The notes: generated by a model from the sequence alone, not told the origin. Counted from the stretch's first letter, positions 13,879 through 22,410 are shown. The stretch: DNA of 39,293 nucleotides from UBA2277 sp035477615 (GCA_035477615.1 DATIKJ010000030.1:1-39293); one strand, 5' to 3'. Numbers and translations are program-made.

Positions 13879-16828
13879 AAGTATTTTTGGGGTTATTAAT
13901 ATTATTTCCAGAGGAAAGGAGATCTTTTGATTTAAGTATTTCCAAAGCGGCTGTGGTAATTCTCAGCTTACCTCCTTGGGCAGAAGACTTGGCCAGCTCT
14001 AAAGCTTCGTTGAAGTTAACCCATTTGAAGTCGGAGTATTCTTCATCTGAGGGAAATTTCAAATTGACGGAAACTGAAGTGGCGTAGAGAAAATAGTATT
14101 TTTTACCTTTCATAGTAACGTCAGCTCCCGAGTCTAGCTTTAATTCACGTAGACCTTGTTTGTCGGGGGGGAACTCAATTTTGTCAGCCGAGAAAAGGGT
14201 GGGTTTAAAACTTGTTTGTTTGACAAACTCTTCGCCAATTTCTTCAGTCATTTCACGTTTGAAGGCTTGGACTAAGTCTTCATGGTTGTCCACTCCCCCT
14301 TGGGGAAGCTGCCAGAGCTGATGAATTTTTTGATAGACGAAAAGAATTTTGCCCGAGTTTAAGAAACATCCAACAACACTAGGACGAAGTCCTTCTACCC
14401 TATCTTTGTCTAGATCATCTAAAGTCGGTTCTTTTGATGTGGGAGATTGCCGCGTCGCTTCGCTCCTCGCAATGATTGGGGTTGATTGAGACTCTGGACG
14501 TGACTGGGGAGTGAAAGGTCTTGGTGACTGCTGCTGAGGACGATAAGGAGTAGATTGAGTATATGAACGATCGTTGTCTCGAGGTTTTTGTGGATGTCGG
14601 TATTCTTGTCTGGGAGGAGTGGTTGGAGCATAGATTGAGGCTTGAGACATGTCAAGAGCCTCAGTTTTTCTGTAGAATTGTTCTTCGCTCATAGCGATGA
14701 TTTTTTCGCGATTGCCACTTTTGTTTTCCGGAAGAGGTAAGGTCGTGGCTGAAAAAGGATTGGAGATAGAAGCATTAACTGAAATCTTGACAATAATTTG
14801 ATAGCGAGCAAGACCAACAAGATCATCTTGGGTATAGAAATTACCTAGTTCGTTCATTAGACGATTAGCGTCCGCTGCACCGACAACAAAACTCATAAGG
14901 GTTCCGGCATTGCCAAAAATGGCGTCTTGAATTTCTATCGGAAGCTGAGCGGTGTACTGATTGGCGAGAATTAAATTAAGACGATACTTACGAGCTTCAG
15001 AGAGGATTTTGATAAAAGAAGTAGTAGCGAAGTTTTGAAACTCATCGACGTAGAGGAAAAAATCTTTTCTATCACTTTCCGCCATGTTGGCACGATTCAT
15101 AGCGGCAATTTGGATTTGGGAGATGAACATGGCTCCCAAGAGAGCGGCGTTGTCTTCACCAATTTTTCCTTGAGGAAGATTGAGGATAATAATTTTGCCA
15201 TTGTTCATTAGGTCTTCAAAATCGACTGTAGAAGTGGGATGACTAATAATGTCTCTTATCGTCGGTGAGGTAATAAACTGACCAACTTTATTTAAAATAG
15301 GAGAAATGGCTTCGGACTGGAATTTTTCAGAGTATTTGTCGTACTCGTCGTGCCAGAAGTTATGAAGAACCGGATCCTGGACAGCAGCAAGGTACTCTTC
15401 ACGGTAGACTTTGTTGGTAAGAAGACGAGGAACGTCAAGAAGAGTAGCTCCTGGCTTGGCGACCAAAGTAAGAAGGGTGTTACGGAGAATATATTCAAGA
15501 CGAGGACCCCAGGAGTTGCCGTAGAGTTTACTAAAAATAGAAACGATACCAGAAGCTACGAGCTCAGCATAGGCTTGGTTTTTAACATAGAGTGGATTTA
15601 AGTGAAAGGACTTACCAACAACTGATGGATCAAGGTAGGCAACGTCGTTGATTCTGTCTGCCGGAATGTAATCGAGGAGATGTTCAGCGGTATCACCGTG
15701 TGGGTCAACGAGAGCCATGCCTTCGCCGTGGCGAATATCACTGATGGCCATGTTGGCTAGGAGTGTAGATTTTCCTGTACCGGACTTTCCTAGAATGTAG
15801 ACATGACGACGACGATCCTCTCCTTTTTTCATGCCAAAAGAAACCATTCTGTTTTTAAACTCTGTTTTGGCAAAAAAATTAACTTCTTGTTTTTCTTCTT
15901 CTGACATATCCTCAGCTATGGGAAGATTGACTGGAGGTTCCCCACGAAGTGTTTTGCCCCAGGCGATACCTTTGATGTTGGCGAGATTAAATCCCGGAAA
16001 GTGATAAATGGCGGCTATTTCTGAGTAGTTTAAGTATTGATACTGGTTTGAGTACTTTGCAGAACGCTCAATAATCATTTGTTTGAGCTTATCGTGTGAG
16101 CCAGCTTTGGGTATTTTAAGTTTGAAGCTGTTGCCTTCGGAAAGAGCATAAGTACCAAAGGCGGCGGAAAGTTGAGTGAGAAGTTGTTTGGATGTGTTTT
16201 CATCTTGTGATATAGCTGCAAGACGAACATCACAACCAAAGGCCTGAAAAGCTAGTTTTCTTTCAATAATGGGCTTTTGAGTACTAGGTTGGGGTTTTGG
16301 CTGTCCTTCGGCAACGGGCATTGGTTCAAGAGATTTACGTAGAGCTTTTTGCCAGTTTCCAGGAGCAGCAAAGAGACATATCTGAACCACGGCGGCTTGA
16401 CCAGAAGGAATGCGAGAGAGACTACCTAGTATTGCAGTCATCTGGTCAACTTTTTCGTCTTCGGTAACATTGATCGGCAACATTGAAGGAGAGGACAGTA
16501 CCAACTGACCCATTTGTGGCTGACCATGGTCTAACCAGTCGCCTAGATAGTCTTTCATAGGAGAGATAAGAGCTGTAGGATACTGAGCGGCGATCTGGGA
16601 ACGCACTAAGTGTTCAAGTCGTTCCGGACAAGCAATGACAAAAAAGGTGGTTTGGTTTAGATTTGATATTTCAAGAGTAATGGTTTCAAAAGTATTGAGA
16701 AGTCGGTCCAAAAAACTAGCCTTTAGAGAAGATTTAATAGAAGCTAAAAATTCAATAAAAGCAGCTTGACCAGTAAGTGAGTCTTTAGCAGGACGAATCT
16801 GCAGAACCGAGTATTTGGGCAAGGCCAT
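13667..16828 (-). CDS. TraG/HerA-like secretion-type ATPase fused to a C-terminal NUDIX domain
   Basis: This 1053-residue protein has an N-terminal domain of unknown fold (1-330), a RecA-like ATPase (about 340-690) and a C-terminal NUDIX domain (about 808-965). The Walker A loop is GKSGTGKS (347-354), Walker B is FFLYVDEFQNF (Asp596-Glu597), and ANQYTAQL (Gln624) is a sensor-like strand as in TraG/VirD4 and HerA ATPases, which act as hexameric DNA or protein pumps. The NUDIX box spans 844-866 (GGVDNHE, then REMTEEIGE), complete except for a Glu at the final hydrophobic position. A Pro/Gln/Arg-rich linker joins the two, and residues 785-797 come from a dispersed palindromic repeat. No ATG, GTG or TTG lies close before the NUDIX domain, so a separate gene is unlikely. 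The final 85 residues are Pro/Ser-rich and overlap the next gene. Confidence 0.82.
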   Translation of the reverse strand: MALPKYSVLQIRPAKDSLTGQAAFIEFLASIKSSLKASFLDRLLNTFETITLEISNLNQTTFFVIACPERLEHLVRSQIAAQYPTALISPMKDYLGDWLDHGQPQMGQLVLSSPSMLPINVTEDEKVDQMTAILGSLSRIPSGQAAVVQICLFAAPGNWQKALRKSLEPMPVAEGQPKPQPSTQKPIIERKLAFQAFGCDVRLAAISQDENTSKQLLTQLSAAFGTYALSEGNSFKLKIPKAGSHDKLKQMIIERSAKYSNQYQYLNYSEIAAIYHFPGFNLANIKGIAWGKTLRGEPPVNLPIAEDMSEEEKQEVNFFAKTEFKNRMVSFGMKKGEDRRRHVYILGKSGTGKSTLLANMAISDIRHGEGMALVDPHGDTAEHLLDYIPADRINDVAYLDPSVVGKSFHLNPLYVKNQAYAELVASGIVSIFSKLYGNSWGPRLEYILRNTLLTLVAKPGATLLDVPRLLTNKVYREEYLAAVQDPVLHNFWHDEYDKYSEKFQSEAISPILNKVGQFITSPTIRDIISHPTSTVDFEDLMNNGKIIILNLPQGKIGEDNAALLGAMFISQIQIAAMNRANMAESDRKDFFLYVDEFQNFATTSFIKILSEARKYRLNLILANQYTAQLPIEIQDAIFGNAGTLMSFVVGAADANRLMNELGNFYTQDDLVGLARYQIIVKISVNASISNPFSATTLPLPENKSGNREKIIAMSEEQFYRKTEALDMSQASIYAPTTPPRQEYRHPQKPRDNDRSYTQSTPYRPQQQSPRPFTPQSRPESQSTPIIARSEATRQSPTSKEPTLDDLDKDRVEGLRPSVVGCFLNSGKILFVYQKIHQLWQLPQGGVDNHEDLVQAFKREMTEEIGEEFVKQTSFKPTLFSADKIEFPPDKQGLRELKLDSGADVTMKGKKYYFLYATSVSVNLKFPSDEEYSDFKWVNFNEALELAKSSAQGGKLRITTAALEILKSKDLLSSGNNINNPKNTYGSKPNPPIGKQSIRANLHSSNSLGERPVSLPSVPDTKPSLPAPVSNPGVSLPANLGDVAPVVPKDTLVI
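14441..14478. repeat. Dispersed palindromic repeat, copy C, inside the ATPase-NUDIX gene
   Basis: GGGAGATTGC at the left and GCAATGATTGG at the right frame a palindromic core with outer stem ATTGC/GCAAT. The ends match two further copies at 33093-33133 and 33142-33181. Here it is read in frame on the minus strand and supplies IARSEATRQSP to the linker. Confidence 0.75.
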
Positions 16829-16847
16829 GAATTAAGTATATACAAAA

Positions 16848-17459
16848 CTAAACGGAAGCGGGAGTGGAAAGAATGGACTCAACAGGCTGTTTGGTACCTG
16901 ATTCAACAATTTTGACTTCGGAAAAAAGGACATTTTCAATGATAAGACCTTTGTCCTCGAAGAGTTTGTTTAGTTCATTTTTAAGCATATTTTCGATTTT
17001 GGTGCGTTCTGGGCCAATTTGGGAAGGTTTGAACTGACTGAAAGCTGAAGAAATTCGACTTCTGGAGTAAGGACGAACAACTTTAGAAATGAAGTTGTCA
17101 CCGATATTTTCCCAGAGCTCCGGAGCATTGGCCTTGTCGAGCTTGAAGAGAATAGAACCTTCAATAGAAATGGTCTTGTTATCTTTTGTGGTTGCGATAA
17201 TAGGCTCATCTCCAAGCGATTCTTTTTGAGAGAGATCAAAACCATGACGAATAGTGTATTCAAGAATTTGTGCATTAAAAAGCTTAGCAATTTGCCAAAA
17301 AGGTATCTTGAGGTGAAGGCCAGGACCCCAAACACGTTTGAGAACACCGAGACCACGATCGTAGACACAGGCAACATGCCCAGGAGGTACGGATATGAAA
17401 AAACCGCCAACAACTTCGTCGACAAGAAAGGAAACAACTAATTTATCAAAATCGGCCAT
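16848..17459 (-). CDS. SPFH/Band 7 (prohibitin-like) domain protein
   Basis: This 203-residue protein has the SPFH fold: ISVPPGHVACVYDRGLG at the start, GPGLHLKIPFWQ, a central region of beta strands with TKDNKTISIEGSILFKLD, and a helical end with RSRISSAFSQF and a C-terminal amphipathic helix. The family forms membrane-associated scaffolds and often partners with membrane proteases. Unlike most members it lacks a clear N-terminal membrane helix; only a short hydrophobic stretch (VVGGFFI) precedes the domain. It sits 19 nt before the ATPase-NUDIX gene. A TATAAT (17470-17475 on the minus strand) lies 10 nt before its ATG with a poor -35, so an internal promoter is possible. Confidence 0.85.
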   Translation of the reverse strand: MADFDKLVVSFLVDEVVGGFFISVPPGHVACVYDRGLGVLKRVWGPGLHLKIPFWQIAKLFNAQILEYTIRHGFDLSQKESLGDEPIIATTKDNKTISIEGSILFKLDKANAPELWENIGDNFISKVVRPYSRSRISSAFSQFKPSQIGPERTKIENMLKNELNKLFEDKGLIIENVLFSEVKIVESGTKQPVESILSTPASV

Positions 17460-17518
17460 AACTGCCTGTATTATATCGTCTTTTCCTATGAAGAAGAAGC
17501 TTGGGTCAATCGATCATC

Positions 17519-18277
17519 TCACTTCGTGCCTGCAGGAGCGTTGGTAGAAGAAGCTTTGATTGTTTTCTTGTTGAATGAGTATAAAAGATACAAGATTTCA
17601 CGGATAAGACGAATAATCATAGTGAAGGCCAGAGAGGTAATAATATAGATTTTTTTGCCGGCGGGGAGGAACATAAAAATGACAAAACAAAAGACTGGAA
17701 AAAGAATAACTAAAGAAACAAAGTCTTTACGACTAGGTTTGACAGGAGAAAAATAGAGGTGCATAGATTCGTTGGCGGCAATCATCAGACTTTGGAGCAT
17801 GTTGAGAGTGTTGTTGGTGTGAGATAGGTCGTATACACCTAAGAACATCAGATTGATTGGTGTTTGTATTTTGGGCATGAAGCTATATAGCAGATGAAGA
17901 TCTTCACCTTCGAGACCGGTGGTAAATATGCGGTAGAGCATGATGATGATTATTGCCTGAAAAATAACATTGATTATTTCTGAGAGAATTGCACCTGGTT
18001 GTTGGCGCATAATACGACTTATTTCTTTCTTGAGATGAACAGGGTCTGAAGCAAGTTCAATTTTTAGTTTTTTGACTTTTTGAGAAATTTCAAACTTGTC
18101 TTTATCAGAACGATCTCCAATCATGTCTATCGGAAGAAAGATGAGCCGAACAGCAATTGCAAAAAAAATCATAGCTATACCCATGTCTGGGTTAGGAAAT
18201 ATTTGGCCAACCAACCAGTAAAGTCCAACCAAAAGATTAAAAAATGGCTGATAGAGATAGGTGGTGAAGATGTCCAT
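17519..18277 (-). CDS. Second YidC/Oxa1-like membrane protein (divergent paralogue)
   Basis: This 252-residue protein has four or five membrane helices and the Oxa1 layout: MDIFTTYLYQPFFNLLVGLYWLVG, then MGIAMIFFAIAVRLIFLPID (membrane helix with the conserved Arg of the hydrophilic groove), then a Lys-rich cytoplasmic loop (KVKKLKIEL) and GAILSEIINVIFQAIII, where normal YidC has the GCLP motif. The family inserts proteins into the membrane. The cytoplasmic loop and the last two helices are poorly conserved compared with the orthodox yidC at 31493-32248, so it is likely a specialised paralogue. It lies in the run with SPFH, ATPase-NUDIX and nucleotidyltransferase genes, not with ribosomal genes, which suggests dedicated substrates. 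Confidence 0.78.
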   Translation of the reverse strand: MDIFTTYLYQPFFNLLVGLYWLVGQIFPNPDMGIAMIFFAIAVRLIFLPIDMIGDRSDKDKFEISQKVKKLKIELASDPVHLKKEISRIMRQQPGAILSEIINVIFQAIIIIMLYRIFTTGLEGEDLHLLYSFMPKIQTPINLMFLGVYDLSHTNNTLNMLQSLMIAANESMHLYFSPVKPSRKDFVSLVILFPVFCFVIFMFLPAGKKIYIITSLAFTMIIRLIREILYLLYSFNKKTIKASSTNAPAGTK

Positions 18278-18288
18278 GATTTAGTAAA

Positions 18289-19104
18289 TTATAGCGACTT
18301 ATCTCGAAGGTACGTGTGCAATAACGAAGAAAAATCTTTTTTGTGAAAGTAAGCAGAGTGAAGAGAAACTACTTCAGAAGTTTTTTTGGGAAGCATATAT
18401 AAATACTGAAGAAGAAAGAGGAAAAAATTTATTGGAGCGATCAAATAGATCAAGGGATTTATCCTCTGTTTTTTTAGTTTACCTTGCTGAAGTTTTTTAT
18501 AGGCATTGGCAAGGAAATGTCTCGTCCAGTGATTAGATTTAAGAAAATGTTGATAGGTTTGCCCCCTATTAAGAAGGGGTTTAATTTGAAGAACTTCGTG
18601 AGCTGTATAAAGATTGCGTCTTTTTTTAGGGACAGAGAGAGAAAGAGTGTCTATCCAAAGATTGGGGCAAAAAGCGTTTTGAGTTTTTGTAGGGTTATCT
18701 CCCGGATGTCGACGATTAAATTTTAATGAAAGTAACAGTAGTAAAAGAGGTCTAACTAGCCACACTGAATGAGGAGAGGTAACAATCAACAAGTCTAGAT
18801 CATCGTTTTTTTTACTATTATTAGCAGCCACAGAGCCTGTAAGGGCAATTAAACGTATTCCAGGAAGAAAACGAGCAGTTCTAATAAATTTTGTAGCTAG
18901 TTTTTTCTTATTAAGAGTGTTTTTAAGGAGTGCTTCACGAATTTTATTGTCTTTTTGTTTTAGAACAGGAAAATATTTTTTTGAAGATGAGAAAGAGATG
19001 GGACGTGGAGAAATTAACCAAAAATGAGTTTCTTGTGGAGAGAGAGGAAACTTAAAAAATGCCGAGTAGGCAAGCGTTTTTTTTACAGCACGACGCAGAT
19101 CCAT
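18289..19104 (-). CDS. Nucleotidyltransferase-fold protein with C-terminal membrane segment
   Basis: This 271-residue protein has the NTase signature: ALTGSVAANN (Gly90-Ser91) followed ten residues later by DDLDLLIV (Asp102 and Asp104), which bind two metals in the DNA polymerase beta-like fold. A short helical N-terminal region (winged-helix-like, LRRAVKKTLAYSAFF) precedes it. Hydrophobic segments lie at about residues 112-127 and 222-240, and the C-terminus is basic. The substrate cannot be told: family members adenylylate proteins, RNA or small molecules. Its stop is 11 nt before the YidC-like gene and its start is 1 nt after the solute-binding gene, so all are in one operon. No HEPN partner is present. 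Confidence 0.72.
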   Translation of the reverse strand: MDLRRAVKKTLAYSAFFKFPLSPQETHFWLISPRPISFSSSKKYFPVLKQKDNKIREALLKNTLNKKKLATKFIRTARFLPGIRLIALTGSVAANNSKKNDDLDLLIVTSPHSVWLVRPLLLLLLSLKFNRRHPGDNPTKTQNAFCPNLWIDTLSLSVPKKRRNLYTAHEVLQIKPLLNRGQTYQHFLKSNHWTRHFLANAYKKLQQGKLKKQRINPLIYLIAPINFFLFLLQYLYMLPKKTSEVVSLHSAYFHKKDFSSLLHTYLRDKSL

Positions 19105-19105
19105 T

Positions 19106-20575
19106 TTATGGTGTTGGAGATGGGGTCGGGGCAGCGACTAATCCATACTGAGATAGAACCTGGGTAAAACCGCTATTGAGAGTTTCGAGAGCTTTGGTAG
19201 CATCTTGGTTTTGGGATACAGCGGCAACTGCATCCTCAAGATATTTGATGAGACGTGAGTTTAGTGCGGTTTTGGAGTCACGTGTGTTACCGGCAGTATA
19301 GAAAGTACGAGCAGTATCCATGCTGGTGACGTAGGGAGCAATAATTGGGTTGTTTTGTGCCTGGGCGGCAACAGCTTTATTCGCGGGAGGTTGAGGAAAT
19401 TCACGATTGGACGTTGCAGCATCAAAAAGAATTTGTTGGGCTTTGGCTGAGGCTAGAAAACTGACAAACTTCCAGGCTTCTTGAGGGTGTTTAGAGTTTC
19501 TTGAAACAGCTTCGAACCAAAAAGAGGTCCAGTTGACAGTGTCTGAGTCTGGAAGCTGAGGAACTGGTACTGTTTTCCATGAAAGAGAGGGGTTAATTGC
19601 CTTGATTTCAGGAGCTCTCCAAGTTGGAGCAATGATCATAGCAACTTTTTCGTTGGCAAAAGCAACGGTTGAAGGAGGTAGGGTGTCATCCCAAACCCTG
19701 TGTTTGGTTACAAAATCAGTAAAGTAAGTGAGTGTAGCGGCGACTTCTGGCCCTTTTAGATCAGTAAGTTTGACACCAGCTTGAAGTAACATAAGACTCA
19801 CAATGTCTGGCCAGTGGTCAACATTGCTCGTATTGCCAAGAGCAATACCTGCACGAGTTAGTTTGCCGGTGAGTGGATCAACTTCTTTTAGGGCTTTGGC
19901 TGCAGTTAATACATCTTCCCAAGTTTTTGGAGACAAGAGTGACTTTTGCTGAAACATAGCGTTGTTTATGTAGAGAGCTAGTCCTTCCATAGTCATGGGA
20001 ACACCATAAACTTGAGTGCCAGAAACTAGTGTTTTGGAAACAATAGGATAAAAATTAGTGGAGATTTCGGTAGCTGAAACAGAGTTTGCGGGAGCTGGGA
20101 AAAGATATAGTGCAAAGAGAGGTAACCAGGTAGAGTGAAGTCTCACTATGTCTGGTGAGTTTTGACTTTCAAGAGTAGTTTTTAAACGATCTTGATAATC
20201 TTGAGGAGATTGAAGCTGATAACTAATTTTAATTCCGGGATTTTGTTTTTCAAACTCATCGATGACTGGTTTCATGACAGGTGAAGGTTCCCATAAACCG
20301 TAGTAAGTAATGGTTACAGAAGGAGTCGAGGATGATGGTTTGACGGTAGATGAGTTGTTTAATAACTTGGTAATGCCAAAAATAACCAGACCTAAAACAA
20401 GCAATCCCCCAACAATAAAGGGAATAATCTTTAAAAGTGATGGTTTGATAACTGGAGGTTTAGCAGATTCTGGTGGTTGATAACTGGGAGGTGGTGGTGC
20501 AGCCTCCTCAGGAGAGGGTAAGGGAGCGGTGTTCCCTAGTGTCGTGGGGCCTGGTAAAGGAAATTGATTATCCAT
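19106..20575 (-). CDS. Membrane-anchored extracellular solute-binding protein (family 1 type)
   Basis: This 489-residue protein has a Pro-rich cytoplasmic tail (1-45), one membrane helix (about 48-70) and a periplasmic-binding-type domain (about 80-480). Recognisable parts are VTITYYGLWEPSPVMKPV with EFEKQNPGIKI, SPDIVRLHSTWLPLFA, VYGVPMTMEGLALYINN, TWEDVLTAAKAL and AFANEKVAMIIAPTW, as in carbohydrate-binding lipoproteins of the ABC sugar class. It is unusual in using an uncleaved helix instead of a lipobox. No permease or ATPase genes of an ABC transporter are nearby. It ends with TPSPTP. It is first in the six-gene run and divergent from VanW. The ligand is probably a sugar or oligosaccharide by family, not by direct evidence. 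Confidence 0.85.
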   Translation of the reverse strand: MDNQFPLPGPTTLGNTAPLPSPEEAAPPPPSYQPPESAKPPVIKPSLLKIIPFIVGGLLVLGLVIFGITKLLNNSSTVKPSSSTPSVTITYYGLWEPSPVMKPVIDEFEKQNPGIKISYQLQSPQDYQDRLKTTLESQNSPDIVRLHSTWLPLFALYLFPAPANSVSATEISTNFYPIVSKTLVSGTQVYGVPMTMEGLALYINNAMFQQKSLLSPKTWEDVLTAAKALKEVDPLTGKLTRAGIALGNTSNVDHWPDIVSLMLLQAGVKLTDLKGPEVAATLTYFTDFVTKHRVWDDTLPPSTVAFANEKVAMIIAPTWRAPEIKAINPSLSWKTVPVPQLPDSDTVNWTSFWFEAVSRNSKHPQEAWKFVSFLASAKAQQILFDAATSNREFPQPPANKAVAAQAQNNPIIAPYVTSMDTARTFYTAGNTRDSKTALNSRLIKYLEDAVAAVSQNQDATKALETLNSGFTQVLSQYGLVAAPTPSPTP

Positions 20576-20607
20576 ATTAAATATCAGCTAAAATAGTAGA
20601 GTCGTCT

Positions 20608-20636
20608 TTGAGTGCGACACTGTATTAAAGTATAGC
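20608..20636 (+). promoter_or_regulatory. Probable promoter of the VanW gene
   Basis: TTGAGT (20608-20613), a 17-nt spacer, and TATAGC (20631-20636). The ATG at 20641 is only 4 nt after the -10 box, so transcription would begin at or inside the start codon. Confidence 0.42.
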
Positions 20637-20640
20637 AAGA

Positions 20641-22356
20641 ATGAAAAGAATTAAAAACCTGATCTGGATATTCACCATAGGTATATTGATGTTCATTACA
20701 TCATATGCTAGCTATCGATTGGCATTTCGAAAGTTGATTTTTCCTAAGGTGTCGGTTGCAGGTATTAGTGTGGGAGGAATGGATAAAGTAACAGCTTTAA
20801 AGCTGGTAGAAAAATATTTCGTCACTAATCCTAGTGTAGTTATTTTGAGAATCAATGAAAAAGAGATAAGCAAATTTAATGAGATTAGAGTTGAGAGAGA
20901 TATAAACTGGGCTGTAGAGCAGGCATTTATGGTAGGTAGAAATGGAAATTTGTTAACTCAACTATCCGAACAAATTGATACTCTTTTTTCCTCAAGAAGT
21001 ATTGCTGTGCCGATAAGCTATGACAAAGAGGATTTGGTTAGCTATGTCGATCAAATGGCTCTTGATTATAACCAAAAGCCGGTTTGGCCAAAGTTAGTAT
21101 TGGAAGAAAAACAAGTTAAGGTAATGTCTGGAAAGGATGGACTTGAGATTGTAAAACACGAATTAATTAACAAAATTGCTGAAGGGTGGTCGTTTCCTGA
21201 CAAACAAATAATTGATGTACCAAGAGAGACAGTGTCGGCCAATGAAAATGTAGAACTAACAAGTCAGGCAGTTTTTTCTTTGAATAAGTGGGGAGAGAGG
21301 ACTCTTGTACTCAAGCATAACAATTTTGAATCGAGTCTTAAGAAAGAAGAAATGATGGCTCTTTTTGGACTAACACGCGACATAATTGACATTGATCAGT
21401 TTGAAACTTTGTTGGCAAAAATACAACAACAAGTGGAGACAGAGCCAAAGGACGCCGTATTTCAATTTGAAGATGGCAAGGTGAAAGAGTTTAAACCCGA
21501 AGTAATTGGAGCAGTGATTGATATACCTGTTTTTAAAGATAAATTGGCTGAAACGTTGGTTGCTGCAGAAAATGAAGTCTTGGAAATACCGGTAATTCTC
21601 TCCTACCCCAAGATAAAAGCTGGTGATGTAAATAACTTAGGAATTAGAGAGTTAATTGGAGAAGGAAAATCTTCTTTTTCCCATTCAATTCCGGGTAGAG
21701 TTTTTAATGTAAATCTGGCCGCATCAAGAATAAATAGTACGATAGTGGCTCCAGGAGAAGAGTTTTCTTTTAATAGTGCTGTTGGGGATATATCAAAATC
21801 CTCCGGATATCAGAGCGCTTATATTATTAGTGGTGGAAAAACAGTATTGGGTGATGGTGGTGGTGTGTGTCAGGTGTCGACAACAGTTTTTAGAGCAGCG
21901 TTGAACTCGGGTTTACCTATTACAGAAAGAAAGGCTCATGCTTATCGTGTTAGTTACTACGAACAAGACAGCAAGCCTGGAATTGATGCTACAGTTTATA
22001 ATCCAACGGTTGATTTAAAATTTTTGAATGATACAGGAAATCATATTTTGGTACAGACAAAAGTAGATACTAAAAATCTTAAGATGGAGGTAAAAATTTA
22101 CGGAACAAAAGATGGTAGAGTGGTGAGTATTTCTGAACCAAAAATTTCCTCACAATCAGCACCACCAGCAACGATGTATGTCGATGACCCTACTCTGCCA
22201 TTGGGACAAATGAAGCAAATTGATTGGTCGGCTTGGGGGGCAAAAGTGTCTTTTAATTACAAAGTGACTAAGGGGACGGAAACTGTATTTGAAAAAACTT
22301 TTTACAGCAACTATCAACCTTGGCAGGCGATATATCTAAAAGGAACGAAGATATAG
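20641..22356 (+). CDS. VanW family protein with peptidoglycan-binding-type repeats
   Basis: This 571-residue protein begins with one membrane helix (about residues 7-25), then two YoaR-type putative peptidoglycan-binding domains (about 35-190 and 205-330; VSVAGISVGGMDKVTAL is the hallmark), and a VanW domain (about 345-490) with RVFNVNLAASRINSTIVAPGEEFSFN, GGGVCQVSTTVF and the ending ATVYNPTVDLKFLNDT. A final beta region (about 495-571) resembles G5-like domains. The VanW family is found with vancomycin-resistance loci, but its activity is not established; the layout points to an extracytoplasmic role in cell-wall metabolism. The start has no Shine-Dalgarno and lies next to its -10 box. Confidence 0.88.
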   Translation: MKRIKNLIWIFTIGILMFITSYASYRLAFRKLIFPKVSVAGISVGGMDKVTALKLVEKYFVTNPSVVILRINEKEISKFNEIRVERDINWAVEQAFMVGRNGNLLTQLSEQIDTLFSSRSIAVPISYDKEDLVSYVDQMALDYNQKPVWPKLVLEEKQVKVMSGKDGLEIVKHELINKIAEGWSFPDKQIIDVPRETVSANENVELTSQAVFSLNKWGERTLVLKHNNFESSLKKEEMMALFGLTRDIIDIDQFETLLAKIQQQVETEPKDAVFQFEDGKVKEFKPEVIGAVIDIPVFKDKLAETLVAAENEVLEIPVILSYPKIKAGDVNNLGIRELIGEGKSSFSHSIPGRVFNVNLAASRINSTIVAPGEEFSFNSAVGDISKSSGYQSAYIISGGKTVLGDGGGVCQVSTTVFRAALNSGLPITERKAHAYRVSYYEQDSKPGIDATVYNPTVDLKFLNDTGNHILVQTKVDTKNLKMEVKIYGTKDGRVVSISEPKISSQSAPPATMYVDDPTLPLGQMKQIDWSAWGAKVSFNYKVTKGTETVFEKTFYSNYQPWQAIYLKGTKI

Positions 22357-22377
22357 TTGAATTAATATAATTTCTCG

Positions 22378-22410
22378 TTTCTGCCGTCTACCCGCCTTTT
22401 CAAGCAGAAA
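22378..22410 (+). terminator. Possible weak terminator after VanW
   Basis: TTTCTGC/GCAGAAA (22378-22384 and 22404-22410), a 7-bp stem with a 19-nt loop, followed after 10 nt by a T-rich run. The large loop and the gap make it weak. It could also be part of the structured region that follows. Confidence 0.3.

Noticed and set aside
13502..13930. 142-codon open frame on the plus strand opposite the ATPase tail and membrane protein
   Set aside because: Gly/Val-rich mirror of Pro/Ser/Thr codons in the two real genes; no promoter or ribosome binding site.
14400..14470. Separate NUDIX gene starting in the linker
   Set aside because: No ATG, GTG or TTG exists in frame near the domain, and the frame is continuous with the ATPase.
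18289..19104. MNT-HEPN toxin-antitoxin pair
   Set aside because: The nucleotidyltransferase has no HEPN neighbour; the adjacent genes are a YidC-like protein and a binding protein.
20641..22356. VanW as evidence of vancomycin resistance
   Set aside because: No VanA/VanH/VanX-type ligase, dehydrogenase or dipeptidase genes are nearby; VanW is a common wall-associated family in CPR bacteria.
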